This document shows positions 22,029 through 36,178 of a DNA stretch of 64,000 nucleotides, piece by piece. The stretch spans positions 471,147-535,146 of the forward strand of contig NZ_CP083986.1 of the NCBI RefSeq assembly GCF_020172685.1. The letters are read 5' to 3'. The DNA comes from [Mycobacterium] nativiensis (lineage in GTDB: Bacteria; Actinomycetota; Actinomycetes; Mycobacteriales; Mycobacteriaceae). A program made the position numbers and the translations under genes. The first letter of the stretch is position 1. Every line of letters starts with the position of its first letter. The notes under the pieces were generated by a model. The model saw only the letters and a list, made by a program, of their open reading frames with translations. It was not told the DNA's origin and did not search any database.

Positions 22029-22089
22029 ACCGCGACGCTAGCGGCTAGCTTTGTGAGTTGATAGGCGAGCAGGTGGAAGGGAGCCGCAT

Positions 22090-23099
22090 ATGCCCGGACC
22101 CTCGCTCGGTTCGCTGGCCGTGATCGGCGGCGGCGTCATCGGGCTGTCGGTGGCGCGGCGGGCCGCTGCGGCAGGGTGGTCGGTGCGGGTGCACCGCACC
22201 GACGAGCACGGCGCCTCCTGGGTGGCCGGGGGCATGCTGGCCCCGCACAGTGAGGGCTGGCCCGGTGAAGATCAGCAGCTGCGGCTGGGCCTGCGTTCGC
22301 TGGAACTGTGGCACGACTTCCTCGACGGGCTGCCGGCCCAGGTCGTCACCGCGCGCGAGTCGCTGGTGGTGGCCGCCGACCGGGCCGACGTAGCCGACCT
22401 GCGCACCGTGGCGGACTGGCTGTCCGCGCAGGGCCATCCGGTGGTCTGGGAGTCGGCCGCCCGCGACGTCGAACCGTTGCTGGCCACCGGTATCCGGCAC
22501 GGTTTCCGCGCCCCCACCGAGCTTGCGGTCGACAACCGTGCGGTGGTCACCGCGCTGGCCGCCGCCTGCGAGGAACTGGGTGTGGCCTGGGCGGCGCCGG
22601 TGGGTGACCTCGCCGACGTGGCGGCTGACGCCGTGGTGATCGCCAACGGCATCGACGCCCCGGCGCTGTGGCCCGGTCTGCCGATCCGGCCGGTCAAGGG
22701 GGAGGTGCTCCGGCTGCGCTGGCGCAAGGGCTGTCTGCCCGCACCGACACGGGTTATCCGGGCCCGGGTGCACGGCCGGGCTGTCTATCTGGTGCCGCGC
22801 GCCGACGGCGTCGTGGTGGGGGCCACCCAGTACGAGCACGGCCGCGACACCGCTCCGGTGGTTTCGGGGGTGCGTGACCTGCTCGACGACGCGTGCGCGC
22901 TGGTGCCGGCGCTGGGCGAGTACGAGCTGGCCGAGTGCGCGGCCGGTCTGCGGCCGATGACACCGGACAACCTGCCGCTGGTGCATCGCCTCGACGAGCG
23001 GACCGTCGTCGCGGCGGGCCATGGCCGCAATGGTTTCCTGCTGGCGCCGTGGACTGCTGAACAGGTTGTGTCCGAACTACTTCCGGTTGGAGTGCGGTA

Positions 23100-23100
<1 letters not shown>
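22090..23100 (+). CDS. thiO: Glycine oxidase / thiazole-pathway FAD amine oxidase
   Basis: A protein of 336 residues. It begins with an FAD-binding Rossmann motif (VIGGGVIGLSVARRAAAAG) and has the D-amino-acid-oxidase-like substrate domain, with GGMLAPHSEGW after the FAD fold, VKGEVLRLRW, YLVPRADGVVVGAT and the C-terminal GHGRNGFLLAP. ThiO oxidises glycine to the imine (dehydroglycine) used by ThiG. A purine-rich GGAAGGGAG lies 5 bases before the ATG. The stop TAA overlaps the start of thiS (TAATG), so thiO-thiS-thiG is one operon. Confidence 0.95.
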
Positions 23101-24051
<951 letters not shown>

Positions 24052-24072
24052 TGCGGCGGAGGGGAGAGGCGA

Positions 24073-24849
24073 ATGGCTCGCTATGTCGCGCTGGGCAGTT
24101 CGATGGCGGCCGGACCCGGAATCCAGCCCACGGTCGCCGGCTCGCCGTTCGCCGCGGGTCGCTCGGCGCGCAACTATCCGCACCTGGTGGCGCACGCACG
24201 CAACCTTGACCTGGTCGATGTCACGTTCTCCGGCGCGACCACAGCCCATCTGCTGACCGACCGCCAGCTGGGCTCCCCGCCGCAGATCGAGGCGCTCAAC
24301 GGCTTGGAATCCCTGGTGACGATCACCATCGGTGGCAACGACGTCGGCTACGTGCCGTTGCTGAGCGCGGCCTCGCTGTTCGGCCCGCTCGCCCCGATCC
24401 TGCCGGTGACCGGCGCGCTGCTGGACGGCGCCAAGCGGCAGCGGGCACTGGACCACGTTGAAGGCGCCCTGCGGGCGGTCGGTGCCGCGGTGCGGGAGCG
24501 GTCACCGCACGCCCGGGTGCTCTTCGTCGACTACCTGACCCTGATGCCGCCGGCCGGGACCCGGGCCGGGCGACTGCCGGACCGCGTCGCGGATCTGGCC
24601 CGCCACGTCGCAGAAGAACTGGAGCGACATACCGCCGCGGCCGCGGACGCCACCGGCTGCCAGATCGTCCGCGCCGGGCAGGCCAGCCGTCACCACCACC
24701 CGTGGTCGGCGCGGCCATGGACGGTGGGCGCCGGCCTGCTGCTGCCATGGCGGCCATGGCCATGGCACCCCAACGCCGCGGGCATGGCCGCGGTCGCCGA
24801 CCTGATCCTGGCGCAGCTCGGTGAGCCGAAGACCAAGGGCCGGGATTAA
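24073..24849 (+). CDS. SGNH/GDSL-family hydrolase
   Basis: A protein of 258 residues with the SGNH blocks in order: the nucleophile in YVALGSSMAAGPG (Ser at about residue 9-10), the oxyanion Gly in DVTFSGATTAHLL, the Asn in TIGGNDVGY, and the catalytic His in WHPNAAGM. No signal peptide is apparent, although many relatives are secreted esterases or lipases. The C-terminal part is rich in His, Trp and Pro. It has no counterpart that I remember at this place in M. tuberculosis. It sits directly after thiG and before the PGRS island, so it marks the left edge of lineage-specific DNA or joined the thi operon later. Confidence 0.85.
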   Translation: MARYVALGSSMAAGPGIQPTVAGSPFAAGRSARNYPHLVAHARNLDLVDVTFSGATTAHLLTDRQLGSPPQIEALNGLESLVTITIGGNDVGYVPLLSAASLFGPLAPILPVTGALLDGAKRQRALDHVEGALRAVGAAVRERSPHARVLFVDYLTLMPPAGTRAGRLPDRVADLARHVAEELERHTAAAADATGCQIVRAGQASRHHHPWSARPWTVGAGLLLPWRPWPWHPNAAGMAAVADLILAQLGEPKTKGRD

Positions 24850-24858
24850 AAACCGAGG

Positions 24859-26142
<1,284 letters not shown>

Positions 26143-26201
26143 GACGGATTAGCCTCCCGTGTTTCGGCCTGGTGTGCTTTGGAGAGTATGCCTTGATGGT
26201 G

Positions 26202-26219
26202 CGAATCGTACGAATCGTA
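26202..26219. promoter_or_regulatory. Tandem 9-bp repeat in a divergent promoter region
   Basis: CGAATCGTA occurs twice head to tail at 26202-26219, flanked further out by short inverted arms (GATGG near 26195 and CCATC near 26230). It lies between two divergent PGRS genes and could bind a shared regulator. No known operator comes to mind. Confidence 0.4.
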
Positions 26220-26344
26220 TGCAAAACGCCATCTTTATGGACTAACGGTAGACAGCGGAGTTCATCGTTATTACTGTGTGGTCTCTGAAGATCGTGTTAG
26301 AGAGATGTTACGGCGTAATGCCGAATCAGGGGAGGTCACGGGGG

Positions 26345-29300
26345 ATGATCGGTCGCAACAGTCGTCGGGTGGTGAGTGCCGCGTCGGTCGTGGGGGCGTT
26401 CCTGGCGTTCGGGATGGCGCCGTTGGCGTCGGCGCCGGCGGCGAATGCCGACTTCGAGGACCTGCTCACCGATCTGTTCGACCCGGCCGCGTGGGGCAAC
26501 TTGTCCGGGGACTTCGAGGGTCTGTTCACCGCCTCGAATGGGGACTTGTTCGGTCTGGGCAGTGCCGCGGCCGGGGATGCCGACATGGCGCAGATGTGGG
26601 ACACCATGTTCTACACGCCATTGCACTCGGCGTTGCAGGACTGGATCGACTCTGACTTCGGATCGCAGGTCAACGGTGTGGTGAACCAGTTGTTCGCCCC
26701 GTTCACCGAGGGCTTCTGCGGGATGATCTGTAACGGGGTGGCCGGCACCGAGGCCGACCCCGACGGTGGCAACGGCGGCCTCTGGTTCGGCGATGGCGGC
26801 GCCGGTTGGTCCTCGACCATCGAGGGTGTGGCCGGCGGCAACGGTGGCCATGCCGGTGGTGTCGGCGATGGTGGTGCCGGTGGCGTCGGTGGTTTGGGTG
26901 CCGATGGTGGCGATGGCGGCCACGGCGGTGAGATGTGGGGCAACGGCGGCGACGGCGGCGCCGGTGGGGCCGGTACCGCCCTGCTGGTGGGCGGCAACGG
27001 CGGTAACGGTGGTAGCTCTGGACAGGCCCAGGACTTCTTCGGGATGGGCGCGCTGGGCAACGGCGGCGACGGTGGTGTCGGCGGTGCCGGCTACACCGGC
27101 GGGGCCGGGTCGTTCGCGAATGGCGGCGACGGCAATGGCGGTAACGGCAACACCGGTGGCAACGGCGGCAACGGTGGGGCGGGTTCGTCGATCCTGGGCG
27201 TCGGCGGCAATGGTGGTGCCGGTGGGGCGGCCGGTAACGGCGGTGCCGGGGCGGCCGGCGATGCGGCGCATCCCGATGGCGGTAATGGCGGCAACGGTGC
27301 TGACCCGGGTACGGGTGGCGCCGGGGGTGCCGGTGGTAGCGGGTCTGGCCTGGCAGGTGTCTCACCGACCAGTGGCGGTAACGGTGGCAACGGCGGCGCA
27401 GGCTACGACCCCGCTACCGACCCGAACGCGCTGGCCGGTGCCAGCGGCGGCAACGGCGGCTTCGGCGGCAACGGCGGCGCGTACGGCAACGGCGGCAACG
27501 GCGGTGACGCCGGTAGCGGCGTGGCCGGCGGCAACGGGGTGGCCGGAACGTCCGGGGCGCTCGGTACGAATCAGGGTGCTTCCACGCCCGGGCAGGCCGG
27601 TGGTTCCGGCGGCAACGGGGGCAAGGGCGGTAACGGCGGATCGTTGGCCGGTGACGCGGGCAACGGTGGTAAGGGCGGCAACGGCGCCGACGGTGGTGTC
27701 GGCGGCGCCGGCTTCGGCGGGGGTATCGGCATACCGGGCAGCCTGGCCGGCGCAACCGGTAGCGCCGGTGGTGCCGGTGGTGCCGGTGGTTCGGGTGGCG
27801 CGGGTGGTTCCGCGGTCAACGGCACCGGCGGTTCCGGCGGTAGCGCCGGCGTCGGCGGTAACGGCGGCAACGGTGGTGCCGGTGGTGTTCTCAACGACAC
27901 CGTCAGCACGCCTGATGGCACTGGGCCCGGCGGTGACGGTGGCGCCGGTGGCGCCGGAGGCAACGGCGGTGCGGGCGGAACCGGCAGTGTTGCCGACGGC
28001 GTCCGCGGCAACGGCGGGGACGGCGGCAACGGTGGTACAGGCGGAGCGGTGGCGCAAGGGCAGAATCTGTCGCAGTGGGCGCCGAACGGTCCCGCGCACA
28101 GCCCCGGCGGTAACGGCGGTGCCGGCGGCGACGGCGGCCAAGGCCTCACGGCGGGCAACGGCGGTGCCGGCGGTGACGGCGGCTCTGGAGGTCCCAGCAC
28201 CCCGGACATCGACGGCGGCGTTCCCGGCGGTGGTGTGAGCGGCGGTGCCGGCGGTAACGGCGGCGCAGGCGGCAACGGTGGCGCTGCAATCTCCACCGCC
28301 GACGGCGGCAACGGAGTTGGCGGCAACGGCGGCAACGGTGGCAACGGCGGACGCGGCCAGGACGGTGAGTCGGCGGCTGCGTTGGCTGCGGCCAGTGCGT
28401 TCAACGTATACGGCAACCAAGACGGCGGTGCCGGCGGCAACGGGGGTGCCGCGGGGGCCGGCGGTGCTGCCGCCGGCCCGGATGGCCACGCGGGTGCCGA
28501 CGGGGCAATGGGTAACGGCGGTGCCGGCGGTGACGGCGGCGCGGGCGGGATCTTCGGCAGCGGCAGCTATGCGGGCGCCCATGCCGGAGGTAACGGCGGA
28601 GCCGGAGGCGATGGACTCGTCGGAGGTGCCGGCGGCAAGGGTGGGGCTGGGGCTGACGGCACCTCGGCCTACCCCGACGGCACTGCTGGTGGTGCCGGCG
28701 GCGCGGGCGGTAACAGCACCGGTGAAAATGTGGCCGGCGGCGACGGTGGAGCCGGCGGTGACGGTGGCAACGGTACCGGCAACGTCACGGGTGTGACCGG
28801 TGGCGGCGCCGGCGGCAACGGTGGTGCCGGTGGTGCCGGTGGCAGTGGCGTTCACATCGCCGGCAACGGTGGTGCCGGTGGCAGCGGCGGTGACGGCGGC
28901 TCCGGCCAGATCGGTGCCGACCCGACCACCGGCTTGAGCGTCAACGGCAACGGGGGTGGCTACGGCGGCATCGGTGGTGCCGGTGGTGTCGGTGGTACGG
29001 CGACGGCCGCCGACGGTATTGGCGGCAACGGTGGCGCGGGCGGTGCCGGTGGTAACGGTGGTGCCGCCGGTGCGACTCAGCACACCGACGCCGGTCATGC
29101 GCAGTCGCAGCACGCCCAGTTCGGAGGTACCGGGGGCGCCGGCGGCGCCGGGGGTGCCGGTGGCACCGGGGGCGTGAACGGTCACGTGGGCGACGGCGCT
29201 GATGGTGGTGCCGGTGGCAACGGTGGGGACGGCTTTACCGCGACGCCCACCGACTACAACGGCGGACGGGTCGATGTCGCCGGTGGCGCCGGCTTCGGTG

Positions 29301-29809
29301 GCGCCGGTGGTGCCGGCGGCGCGGGCTTCAACCCGGGTGACGGTGGTGCCGGCGGTAACGGCGGTGACGGCAATACCGTGACGGTTAACGGGCCTGGCGG
29401 TACGGGCCCCTCTGGGGTCACCGGTAGCGGTGCCATCCCGGGCGCCGGCGGCGACGGCGGCGCCGGTGGTGCCGCCATCGGTGGCGGTACCGGTGGCACC
29501 GGTGGCGCTGGTGGCAGCGGCGGTATCGCCGGCGGAACCAACGCCAACGTGGTGGCCGCGACCGGTGGTGCCGGCGGCGCTGGTGGCGCCGGTGGCGCGA
29601 GCGACACCGGAACCGGCGGCGTCGGTGGTGACGGCGCCGCCGGCGGTGACAGCGAGACCACCGGCGGTGGCACCGGCGGTGCCGGTGGTGAGGGCGGAAC
29701 CGGCGGTGCTTCCGGGGTCACGGCCGGCGACGCCGGTGGGCCCGCGGGTGCAGTCACCGGTGCTACCGGCGGCGCGGGTGGCACCGGCGGGGCCGGAGCC
29801 ACCCCCTAG
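26345..29809 (+). CDS. Large secreted PGRS-repeat protein, no PE domain
   Basis: A protein of 1154 residues, the largest of the family here. The ATG at 26345 follows GGGGAGG and gives a normal signal peptide cleaved after Ala-Asn-Ala at residue 35; the ATG-less extension upstream is rejected. The mature N-domain (36-129) includes [42 protein letters not shown] and the pair Cys125/Cys129 in CGMIC. Beyond it the chain is almost entirely Gly-Gly-x PGRS sequence, with short islands such as [18 protein letters not shown] near residue 235 and [14 protein letters not shown] near 670. The C-terminus remains Gly-rich. A terminator hairpin follows. Probable surface protein; function unknown. Confidence 0.88.
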   Translation: MIGRNSRRVVSAASVVGAFLAFGMAPLASAPAANADFEDLLTDLFDPAAWGNLSGDFEGLFTASNGDLFGLGSAAAGDADMAQMWDTMFYTPLHSALQDWIDSDFGSQVNGVVNQLFAPFTEGFCGMICNGVAGTEADPDGGNGGLWFGDGGAGWSSTIEGVAGGNGGHAGGVGDGGAGGVGGLGADGGDGGHGGEMWGNGGDGGAGGAGTALLVGGNGGNGGSSGQAQDFFGMGALGNGGDGGVGGAGYTGGAGSFANGGDGNGGNGNTGGNGGNGGAGSSILGVGGNGGAGGAAGNGGAGAAGDAAHPDGGNGGNGADPGTGGAGGAGGSGSGLAGVSPTSGGNGGNGGAGYDPATDPNALAGASGGNGGFGGNGGAYGNGGNGGDAGSGVAGGNGVAGTSGALGTNQGASTPGQAGGSGGNGGKGGNGGSLAGDAGNGGKGGNGADGGVGGAGFGGGIGIPGSLAGATGSAGGAGGAGGSGGAGGSAVNGTGGSGGSAGVGGNGGNGGAGGVLNDTVSTPDGTGPGGDGGAGGAGGNGGAGGTGSVADGVRGNGGDGGNGGTGGAVAQGQNLSQWAPNGPAHSPGGNGGAGGDGGQGLTAGNGGAGGDGGSGGPSTPDIDGGVPGGGVSGGAGGNGGAGGNGGAAISTADGGNGVGGNGGNGGNGGRGQDGESAAALAAASAFNVYGNQDGGAGGNGGAAGAGGAAAGPDGHAGADGAMGNGGAGGDGGAGGIFGSGSYAGAHAGGNGGAGGDGLVGGAGGKGGAGADGTSAYPDGTAGGAGGAGGNSTGENVAGGDGGAGGDGGNGTGNVTGVTGGGAGGNGGAGGAGGSGVHIAGNGGAGGSGGDGGSGQIGADPTTGLSVNGNGGGYGGIGGAGGVGGTATAADGIGGNGGAGGAGGNGGAAGATQHTDAGHAQSQHAQFGGTGGAGGAGGAGGTGGVNGHVGDGADGGAGGNGGDGFTATPTDYNGGRVDVAGGAGFGGAGGAGGAGFNPGDGGAGGNGGDGNTVTVNGPGGTGPSGVTGSGAIPGAGGDGGAGGAAIGGGTGGTGGAGGSGGIAGGTNANVVAATGGAGGAGGAGGASDTGTGGVGGDGAAGGDSETTGGGTGGAGGEGGTGGASGVTAGDAGGPAGAVTGATGGAGGTGGAGATP

Positions 29810-29838
29810 GAACAGGCCAACACGCTAAGGCCACAGTC

Positions 29839-29862
29839 GGCCCCGCACGGCAGTGCGGGGCC
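29839..29862 (+). terminator. Terminator-like hairpin after the large PGRS gene
   Basis: A perfect 10-bp stem GGCCCCGCAC/GTGCGGGGCC with a 4-base loop lies 30 bases after the stop. It has no U-tract, as is common in mycobacteria. Similar hairpins follow the next two PGRS genes. Confidence 0.7.
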
Positions 29863-30072
29863 GTGGCGCCCCTCCTGTTGTCTCGGGACCGTACAGATGA
29901 GCGATCTCACCCCGGCCCAACCGCCAGGCATCTTTTCTGAGAAAAATCAGCAGATAAGTACGTAAACGTATATTTCTCTAAACTTCTGGTAGAAATATTC
30001 TCGTCAAGCCATTGCTGGACCGTGTGGATGTGTGAGCCGGCAGGGAGCTCCGTCACACATGGGGATTCGAGG

Positions 30073-32277
30073 ATGATCGGTCGGAAGAGTCGTCGGGTGG
30101 TGGGTGCCGCGTCGGCGGTGGGCGCGTTCTTGGCGTTCGGGATGGCGCCGTTGGCGTCAGCGCCGGCGGCCAACGCTGATTTCGAGGACCTGTTCACCGA
30201 TCTGTTCGACCCCAGTGCGTGGGGCAATCTGTCGGGTGACTTCGACAGCCTGTTCACCGCGTCGGCGTGGGATCTGTCGGGTATCGGCGGTGCCGATGCC
30301 TCCGCGGCCGATATGGCGCAGATGTGGGACACCTACTTTTACGCGCCGTTGCACACCGGCTTGGAGAACTGGATCGCCAGTGACTTCGGGTCGCAGGTCA
30401 ACGGTGTGATCAACCAGATGTTCGCCCCGTTCACCGAGGGCTTCTGCGGGGTGATCTGTGACGGCGCAGCCGGGACCGAGGCCGACCCCGATGGCGGTAA
30501 CGGCGGACTGTGGTTCGGTGACGGCGGTGCTGGCTGGTCGTCGACCATCGACGAGGTGGCCGGCGGTAACGGCGGGCACGCCGGCGGTATCGGCGACGGC
30601 GGCGCGGGTGGCGTCGGCGGCCTGGGTGCCGATGGCGGCAACGGTGGCCACGGCGGTGAGATGTGGGGCAACGGCGGTGACGGCGGCGCCGGCGGTGACG
30701 CCACGGCCACGCTCGCGGCGGGTAACGGCGGCAATGGCGGTAGCTCGGGCCAGGCCCAGGACTTCTTCGGGATGGGCGCGCTGGGCAACGGCGGCAACGG
30801 CGGCGTGGGTGGCGCGGGCTTCACCGGGGCGGCGGGGTCGTTCGCCAATGGTGGTGACGGCAATGGCGGCAATGGCACCAACGGCGGCACTGGTGGCAAC
30901 GGCGGGGCCGGTTCGTCGATCCTGGGTATCGGCGGCAACGGCGGTACCGGGGGTGCGGCCGGCAACGGCGGGGCCGGTGCGGCCGGCACCGCGGCGAACA
31001 TCAACGGCGGCAATGGCGACACCGGCGCGGCCCCGGGTACCGGCGGTAAGGGCGGCACCGGCGCGAGCGTCTTCGGCGGCAACGGCAGTGACGGCGCCCT
31101 GGGTGGCGGCGGCAACGGTGGCAACGGCGGTAATGGTTATGACCCGTCGACCGACCCCAACGCAGCTTCCGGCGTCAGCGGCGGCAACGGTGGTCACGGT
31201 GGCGACGGCGGCGCCTACGGCAATGGCGGCATCGGCGGCAACGGTGGCAGTGGTACCACCGGTGGCGCCGGCCAGAACGGCGGCGCCGGCGGTAACGGCG
31301 GCACTGGCGGTAAGGGCGGTACCGAGGCAGGCAACGGCGGGGTTGGCGGCAACGGCGGCACCGGCGCCGACGGCGGTGCCGGTGCGGCGGGCAAGATCAC
31401 CACGGCGGTCCCGAACAGCTACGAGCCCGGCGAGTCCACCAGCGGCGGAGTGTCATTCACCGACATCAACGGCCAGGCCGGTGGAGCCGGCGGTGCGGGC
31501 GGTAACGCCGGTGCCGGAGGTGCCGCGCAGGCTGCGTCGGGCAACGGCGGTAATGCCGGCACCGCCGGCCAGGGTGGCAACGGTGCAGATGGCGGGCAGG
31601 CCGGCTACACCACCGACGACGCTCCCCCAGGCGGGCCGTTCTGGACAGGCAACGGTGGCAACGGTGGCACCGGTGGTAACGGTGGCGCCGGTGGTGCCGG
31701 CGCGGCAGGTGGCGCCGGTGGTGCCGCAGGCGCCAACAGTGATGGCGCTGCCGGCGGTAACGCGGGCAACGGCGGAGCCACCGCCGCCGCCCCGCCGCTG
31801 ACCGGCGTGCAGTCCAGCACGATCGCTGCCGACGGCCTCGGCGGACACGCGGAAGGCGTCGCCGGCAATGGGGGCACGGGCGGCGCCGGTGGTGCCGCGG
31901 GTGGCGCCGGGACCACCGCTGGTGACGGCGGCAACGGCGGTAACGGCGGGAGTGGCCAGACCGGCTTCATCTCCCAGGGCGGTGCCGGCGGCAATGGCGG
32001 TGCCGGTGGTGCCGCCAATGGCGGCGCACAGGGCAACGGCGGTGATGGCGGCGCCGGCGGAGCGGGTGCCGATGCCCTCGGCGGTTTGATCTTCAACGGC
32101 GGCGCAGCGGGTGCGTCGGGCACCGACAGCGCTCCGGCGGCGGGCGGTGCCGGCGGCGACGGCGGTGCTGGCCTGACTGGCGGTGCGGGCGGCGCAGGTG
32201 GTGCGGGCGGTGCAGGCCTTAACGGCGGACCTGGCGCGGCGGACGGCGCCCACGGTTCGGCCGGTCAATCGGGTTAA
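30073..32277 (+). CDS. Secreted PGRS-repeat protein, no PE domain
   Basis: A protein of 734 residues. The ATG at 30073 aligns exactly with the start of the previous paralogue ([10 protein letters not shown] against [10 protein letters not shown]); an upstream ATG at 30022 is less likely. The signal peptide ends after Ala35. Cys125 and Cys129 fall at identical positions, here in CGVICDG. The first ~300 residues are nearly the same as in the gene at 32818, including [19 protein letters not shown] non-repeat insert, [19 protein letters not shown], lies near residue 450. The rest is PGRS sequence. A strong hairpin follows the gene, and a 210-base AT-rich leader precedes it, so it is probably transcribed alone. 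Confidence 0.88.
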   Translation: MIGRKSRRVVGAASAVGAFLAFGMAPLASAPAANADFEDLFTDLFDPSAWGNLSGDFDSLFTASAWDLSGIGGADASAADMAQMWDTYFYAPLHTGLENWIASDFGSQVNGVINQMFAPFTEGFCGVICDGAAGTEADPDGGNGGLWFGDGGAGWSSTIDEVAGGNGGHAGGIGDGGAGGVGGLGADGGNGGHGGEMWGNGGDGGAGGDATATLAAGNGGNGGSSGQAQDFFGMGALGNGGNGGVGGAGFTGAAGSFANGGDGNGGNGTNGGTGGNGGAGSSILGIGGNGGTGGAAGNGGAGAAGTAANINGGNGDTGAAPGTGGKGGTGASVFGGNGSDGALGGGGNGGNGGNGYDPSTDPNAASGVSGGNGGHGGDGGAYGNGGIGGNGGSGTTGGAGQNGGAGGNGGTGGKGGTEAGNGGVGGNGGTGADGGAGAAGKITTAVPNSYEPGESTSGGVSFTDINGQAGGAGGAGGNAGAGGAAQAASGNGGNAGTAGQGGNGADGGQAGYTTDDAPPGGPFWTGNGGNGGTGGNGGAGGAGAAGGAGGAAGANSDGAAGGNAGNGGATAAAPPLTGVQSSTIAADGLGGHAEGVAGNGGTGGAGGAAGGAGTTAGDGGNGGNGGSGQTGFISQGGAGGNGGAGGAANGGAQGNGGDGGAGGAGADALGGLIFNGGAAGASGTDSAPAAGGAGGDGGAGLTGGAGGAGGAGGAGLNGGPGAADGAHGSAGQSG

Positions 32278-32347
32278 TGCAGTGGTGGGCGCCGGCGGCA
32301 TCGCCGGTGCCCACTCCCCTGGGGGCAGTGCACCATGACGAGTCGGC

Positions 32348-32374
32348 AAACCCCGGACACTGCGTCCGGGGTTT
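32348..32374 (+). terminator. Terminator-like hairpin after the second plus-strand PGRS gene
   Basis: AAACCCCGGAC and GTCCGGGGTTT form a perfect 11-bp stem with a 5-base loop, 70 bases after the stop. The right arm ends in TTT. It separates this gene from the next PGRS unit. Confidence 0.75.
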
Positions 32375-32817
32375 GGCCGTAATTGGCCGGTAGCGCGTGC
32401 GGCGCAGGCTGTGCGGCAGCCTTTCGCTTGGGGCAGTGCCCCGACCAGCGGGTAGCCAACGGATCGTCGAAGTCGGTAGGCGCCTGCGCAGCGGAGGCCG
32501 TGCCGCCGTATCCACGCCTGTGGGAATGCCCAGTTTTATAGGACTATCCTCAGTTTTATGCGGCGCTCCCGCAAGGGCGTTCGAACCCTTGTCCCGAGGC
32601 CGCTGAGGCGCCGCTCCTGGGCTTGTTCTGCACGAACCGAGGCCTCGGATGTGCCGACCGCGATCGCTCGTGCCAGAAACATACCAAACGAATGCATTAA
32701 CATCGAGAACATACTCAAATGGACAATTGACGCAGACGTAAGTATCGTCCTGTTCCTGAGGCTTGGGTTAACAAGAGCCTTGCACCGCTGAGGACTATTT
32801 GGAAGGTCAGGTTCGAC
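32375..32817. other. Intergenic leader of the third plus-strand PGRS gene
   Basis: About 440 bases without a supported gene. CAGTTTTAT occurs twice (about 32531 and 32551). A small stem CAAGGG/CCCTTG around CGTTCGAA lies at 32572-32591. The 3' half, about 32670-32790, is AT-rich and is the likely promoter region of the gene at 32818. A 77-codon frame at 32558-32791 lacks a ribosome site and is not called. Confidence 0.5.
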
Positions 32818-35800
32818 ATGGCTGGTCTGCGTGATGTCATCCCTAGCTGGAACTCGGGTAAGCGCGACTCGATGCGGCGGGGCCGGCGGATCGTGGGCGC
32901 GTCCTCGGTGGTCGGGGCGTTTTTGGCGTTTGGGATGGCGCCGTTGGCGGCGGCGCCGGTGGCGAACGCTGACTTTGATGACTTCGTGACGGATCTGTTC
33001 GATCCGGCTGCGTGGGGCAGCTTGTCCGGGGACTTCAACAGCTTGTTCACCTCGGATTGGGATGCCGGTTCGGCGGACGCGGGTGGCCTCGATATGGCTC
33101 AGATGTGGGACACCTTGTTCTACACGCCGTTGCACTCGGCGTTGCAGGACTGGATCGACTCTGATTTCGGCTCGAGCGTCAATGGTGTGGTGAACCAGAT
33201 GTTCGCGCCGTTTACCGAGGGTTTTTGCGGGATGATCTGTAACGGCGCTGATGGCACCGCGGAGAGCGTGGATGGCCAGGCCGGGGGTCTGTGGTTCGGT
33301 GATGGCGGTGCTGGCTGGTCGTCGACCATCGACGAGGTGGCCGGCGGTAATGGTGGGCATGCCGGTGGTATCGGCAATGGTGGTGATGGTGGTGCCGGCG
33401 GCCTGGGTGCCGACGGTGGCAACGGTGGCCACGGCGGTGAGATGTGGGGCAATGGCGGTGACGGCGGGGCCGGTGGTGATGCCACGGCGACGCTGGCTGC
33501 GGGCAATGGTGGTAACGGCGGCTCCTCGGGTCAGGCGCAGGACTTCTTCGGGATGGGCGCGCTGGGTAACGGTGGTGACGGTGGCGTGGGTGGTGCGGGC
33601 TTCACTGGGGCGGCGGGCTCGTTTGCCAATGGTGGTGACGGCTCGGGTGGTAATGGCACCAATGGTGGTAACGGCGGTAATGGTGGGGCTGGTTCGTCGA
33701 TCCTGGGTATCGGCGGCAACGGCGGTACCGGTGGTGCGGCCGGTAACGGCGGGGCCGGTGCGGCCGGGACCGTGGCGAACCTCAACGGTGGCGCGGGCGG
33801 TAACGGCGCGGCTCCGGGTACCGGCGGCCTGGGCGGCGCGGGAGCGAGCGTCTTTGGCGGCAGCGGTACCGATGGTGCCCTGGGCGGCGGCGGCAACGGC
33901 GGTAACGGCGGCGCGGGTTATGACGCTGCGAGCGACCCGAACGCGGTGGCCGGCGCCAACGGCGGCAACGGTGGTCTGGGCGGCAATGGCGGCGCGTACG
34001 GCAACGGCGGCACCGGCGGGGCCGGCGGCAACGCCGCGGCCGGGGCCAACGGGGTGAACCCGGGCGACGACGGCAGCAACGGCGGCAAGGGCGGCAACGG
34101 CGGTGCCGGTGGTGCCAGCGGTGCGTCGGCAGGCAATGCCGGTAACGGCGGGGCGGCGGGCCATGGCGCCAACGGTGGCACCGGTGCCGCAGGCATCACC
34201 GGTGCGGCAGGCAGCTTCGACAACGGCGGTAACGGCAACGGCGCCGACGGCGGGGCCGGCGGCAATGGTGGTGCCGGTGGCGGCGGCGGCACCGGGGGCG
34301 CCGCCGGTGCGCTGAACAACGCCACCGGCAACGCGGGCACTCAAGGTGTCGGTGGCAACGGTGGCAACGGCGGCCAGGGCGGGGCAGCTGGCGACGGCGG
34401 CCAGGGCGCGGCCGGTACCGCCAGCAACCCCGATGGCGGTAACGGCGGCGACGGCGGTGACCTGGGCCAGGGCGGTGCCGCTGGTGCGGCCGGAACCGGC
34501 TCGACCAACGGCACCGCTGGCACGGCGGGTGCCTTGGGCAACAGCGGCGGCAACGGTGGTGACGGCGGGGCGGGTTATGACGCCGCGAGCGACCCGGATG
34601 CCGTGGCCGGTGCCAGCGGTGGCAGTGGTGGCGCTGGTGGTGACGGTGGCGCGTACGGCAACGGCGGTAACGGTGGTGCCGGAGGCGACGCCGTGACCGG
34701 GGCGAATGGCCAGGACGGGGTGTTGACCGGCCGTTCGGTGACGCAGGTTCCCACTGCCGGACAGGCCGGCGGCAATGGCGGTAATGGTGGCGCCGGCGGT
34801 AACAGCGGCACCCAGGGCGGCAATGCCGGTAATGGTGGTGCTGCCGGTAATGGCGCCGACGGCGGCACCGGTGGTCACGGTGTGCAGATTCCGGCAGACC
34901 AGAACACCGCCAATGTGAGCGGACCTAACTCCAACGGCGCGGCCGGCGGGGCCGGCGGGCGCGGTGGCAGTGGCGGAGCCGGTGGTCAGGCGCTGTGGGA
35001 CGGCGGGAACGGCGGTAACGGCGGTGACGCCGGCACCGGCGGGAACGGCGGTACCGGTGGGCAGGCCGGCGAGCACGACAACAACGCCGCGACCATCGAC
35101 GGCACGGGCAACGGTGGCGCCGGTGGGGCCGGCGGCGACGGCGGCAATGGTGGTGCGGCCGGTGCCGGCGGGGCCAACGGTAACGACGGCACTCTCGGTA
35201 ACGGCGCCAACGGCGGCAATGGCGGCGACGGCGGGCGTCTCTTCGACGGCGCAACCACCGGACAGGACGCCAACCCGGGCAAGCCGCCGGCGCACGGCAT
35301 CGGTGGTGACGGTGGTGCCGGCGGCAATGGTGGCACCGGCTATCACGCGGGTGCCGGTGGTAACGGCGGCAATGGCGGTGGCGGCGGATCCGTCCCGGTC
35401 GATGGCGACGGCAACCCGATCGGCGGTGTCAACGGGGATGCCGGTGGTAACGGCGGCGCTGGCGGTGCCGGCGGTGACGGCATCTCGGTCGCCGACGGCG
35501 GTGACGGCAATGGTGGCGCCGGCGGTAACGGTGGCGGCGGTGGCCGCGGCCAAGACGGTGCCTCCTATGAGGCCCTCAATGGGATCAACGAAGCCATCCG
35601 TGCTCCATATGGTCCGCGTGATGCCAACGCCGGTGGTGCCGGCGGCACCGGCGGCGCCGGTGGTGCTGGTGGTGCGGCCGCCGGTGGTGTGGCCGGCCAG
35701 CAGGGCGACGGCGGCAACGGTGGTGCCGGCGGCAACGGTGGCGCGGGTGGCGACGGTGGCGTGACGTTCGAGAACGGCCGGGTGCTGACCAACGGCACCG

Positions 35801-36045
35801 TCGGTGGTGCGGGCGGTGCCGGAGGCAACGGCGGCTCCGGCTCCAACGCCGGCGGCGGCGGAGCCGGGGGCAACGGCGGCAACGGCGGTAACGGCGACAC
35901 CGGCTTCAACGGCGCGGCCGGCGGCGACGGCGGCACCGGTGGTGAGAACGGCGCAGGACTGCCGGGTGACGCAGGTACTGCGGGCGGTCCGGCGACCGGC
36001 GCTACCGGGGGTGCCGGTGGGCAGGGGGGTGCCGGCGGCGTCTAG
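32818..36045 (+). CDS. Large secreted PGRS-repeat protein, no PE domain
   Basis: A protein of 1075 residues. GGAAGG lies 11 bases before the ATG at 32818; an ATG at 32872 is an alternative. The signal peptide ends Val-Ala-Asn-Ala at about residue 51. The N-domain keeps [34 protein letters not shown] and [12 protein letters not shown]. The linker differs from its paralogues, reading [12 protein letters not shown] instead of [16 protein letters not shown] repeats fill the rest, with islands [14 protein letters not shown] near residue 695 and [14 protein letters not shown] near 915. The first third is almost identical in sequence to the gene at 30073, suggesting recent duplication or gene conversion. 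A 16-bp hairpin follows the stop. Confidence 0.88.
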   Translation: MAGLRDVIPSWNSGKRDSMRRGRRIVGASSVVGAFLAFGMAPLAAAPVANADFDDFVTDLFDPAAWGSLSGDFNSLFTSDWDAGSADAGGLDMAQMWDTLFYTPLHSALQDWIDSDFGSSVNGVVNQMFAPFTEGFCGMICNGADGTAESVDGQAGGLWFGDGGAGWSSTIDEVAGGNGGHAGGIGNGGDGGAGGLGADGGNGGHGGEMWGNGGDGGAGGDATATLAAGNGGNGGSSGQAQDFFGMGALGNGGDGGVGGAGFTGAAGSFANGGDGSGGNGTNGGNGGNGGAGSSILGIGGNGGTGGAAGNGGAGAAGTVANLNGGAGGNGAAPGTGGLGGAGASVFGGSGTDGALGGGGNGGNGGAGYDAASDPNAVAGANGGNGGLGGNGGAYGNGGTGGAGGNAAAGANGVNPGDDGSNGGKGGNGGAGGASGASAGNAGNGGAAGHGANGGTGAAGITGAAGSFDNGGNGNGADGGAGGNGGAGGGGGTGGAAGALNNATGNAGTQGVGGNGGNGGQGGAAGDGGQGAAGTASNPDGGNGGDGGDLGQGGAAGAAGTGSTNGTAGTAGALGNSGGNGGDGGAGYDAASDPDAVAGASGGSGGAGGDGGAYGNGGNGGAGGDAVTGANGQDGVLTGRSVTQVPTAGQAGGNGGNGGAGGNSGTQGGNAGNGGAAGNGADGGTGGHGVQIPADQNTANVSGPNSNGAAGGAGGRGGSGGAGGQALWDGGNGGNGGDAGTGGNGGTGGQAGEHDNNAATIDGTGNGGAGGAGGDGGNGGAAGAGGANGNDGTLGNGANGGNGGDGGRLFDGATTGQDANPGKPPAHGIGGDGGAGGNGGTGYHAGAGGNGGNGGGGGSVPVDGDGNPIGGVNGDAGGNGGAGGAGGDGISVADGGDGNGGAGGNGGGGGRGQDGASYEALNGINEAIRAPYGPRDANAGGAGGTGGAGGAGGAAAGGVAGQQGDGGNGGAGGNGGAGGDGGVTFENGRVLTNGTVGGAGGAGGNGGSGSNAGGGGAGGNGGNGGNGDTGFNGAAGGDGGTGGENGAGLPGDAGTAGGPATGATGGAGGQGGAGGV

Positions 36046-36074
36046 CCTGCGCCGTTGGACTTGACACGGTAGGA

Positions 36075-36110
36075 CAGCAGCCCCGCACGGTACGCCGTGC
36101 GGGGCTGCTG
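36075..36110 (+). terminator. Terminator-like hairpin after the third plus-strand PGRS gene
   Basis: A perfect 16-bp stem (CAGCAGCCCCGCACGG and its complement) closes on a TACG loop, 30 bases after the stop codon. It is the strongest of the three PGRS terminators and isolates lpqL from the island. Confidence 0.8.
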
Positions 36111-36178
36111 CTTTCGGTGTCGACCTGTGACCGCAGCGGGACCAACCCAGGCGTTCGCCGACGCGCGCACCCACTAAC

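Noticed and set aside
22029..22089. Possible second TPP riboswitch before thiO
   Set aside because: Too short and without CUGAGA or the ACCUGA...AAGGGA blocks.
32572..32591. tRNA T-arm-like hairpin with GTTCGAA
   Set aside because: The stem is 6 bp around an 8-base loop, and no acceptor, D-arm or anticodon arm can be built on either strand.
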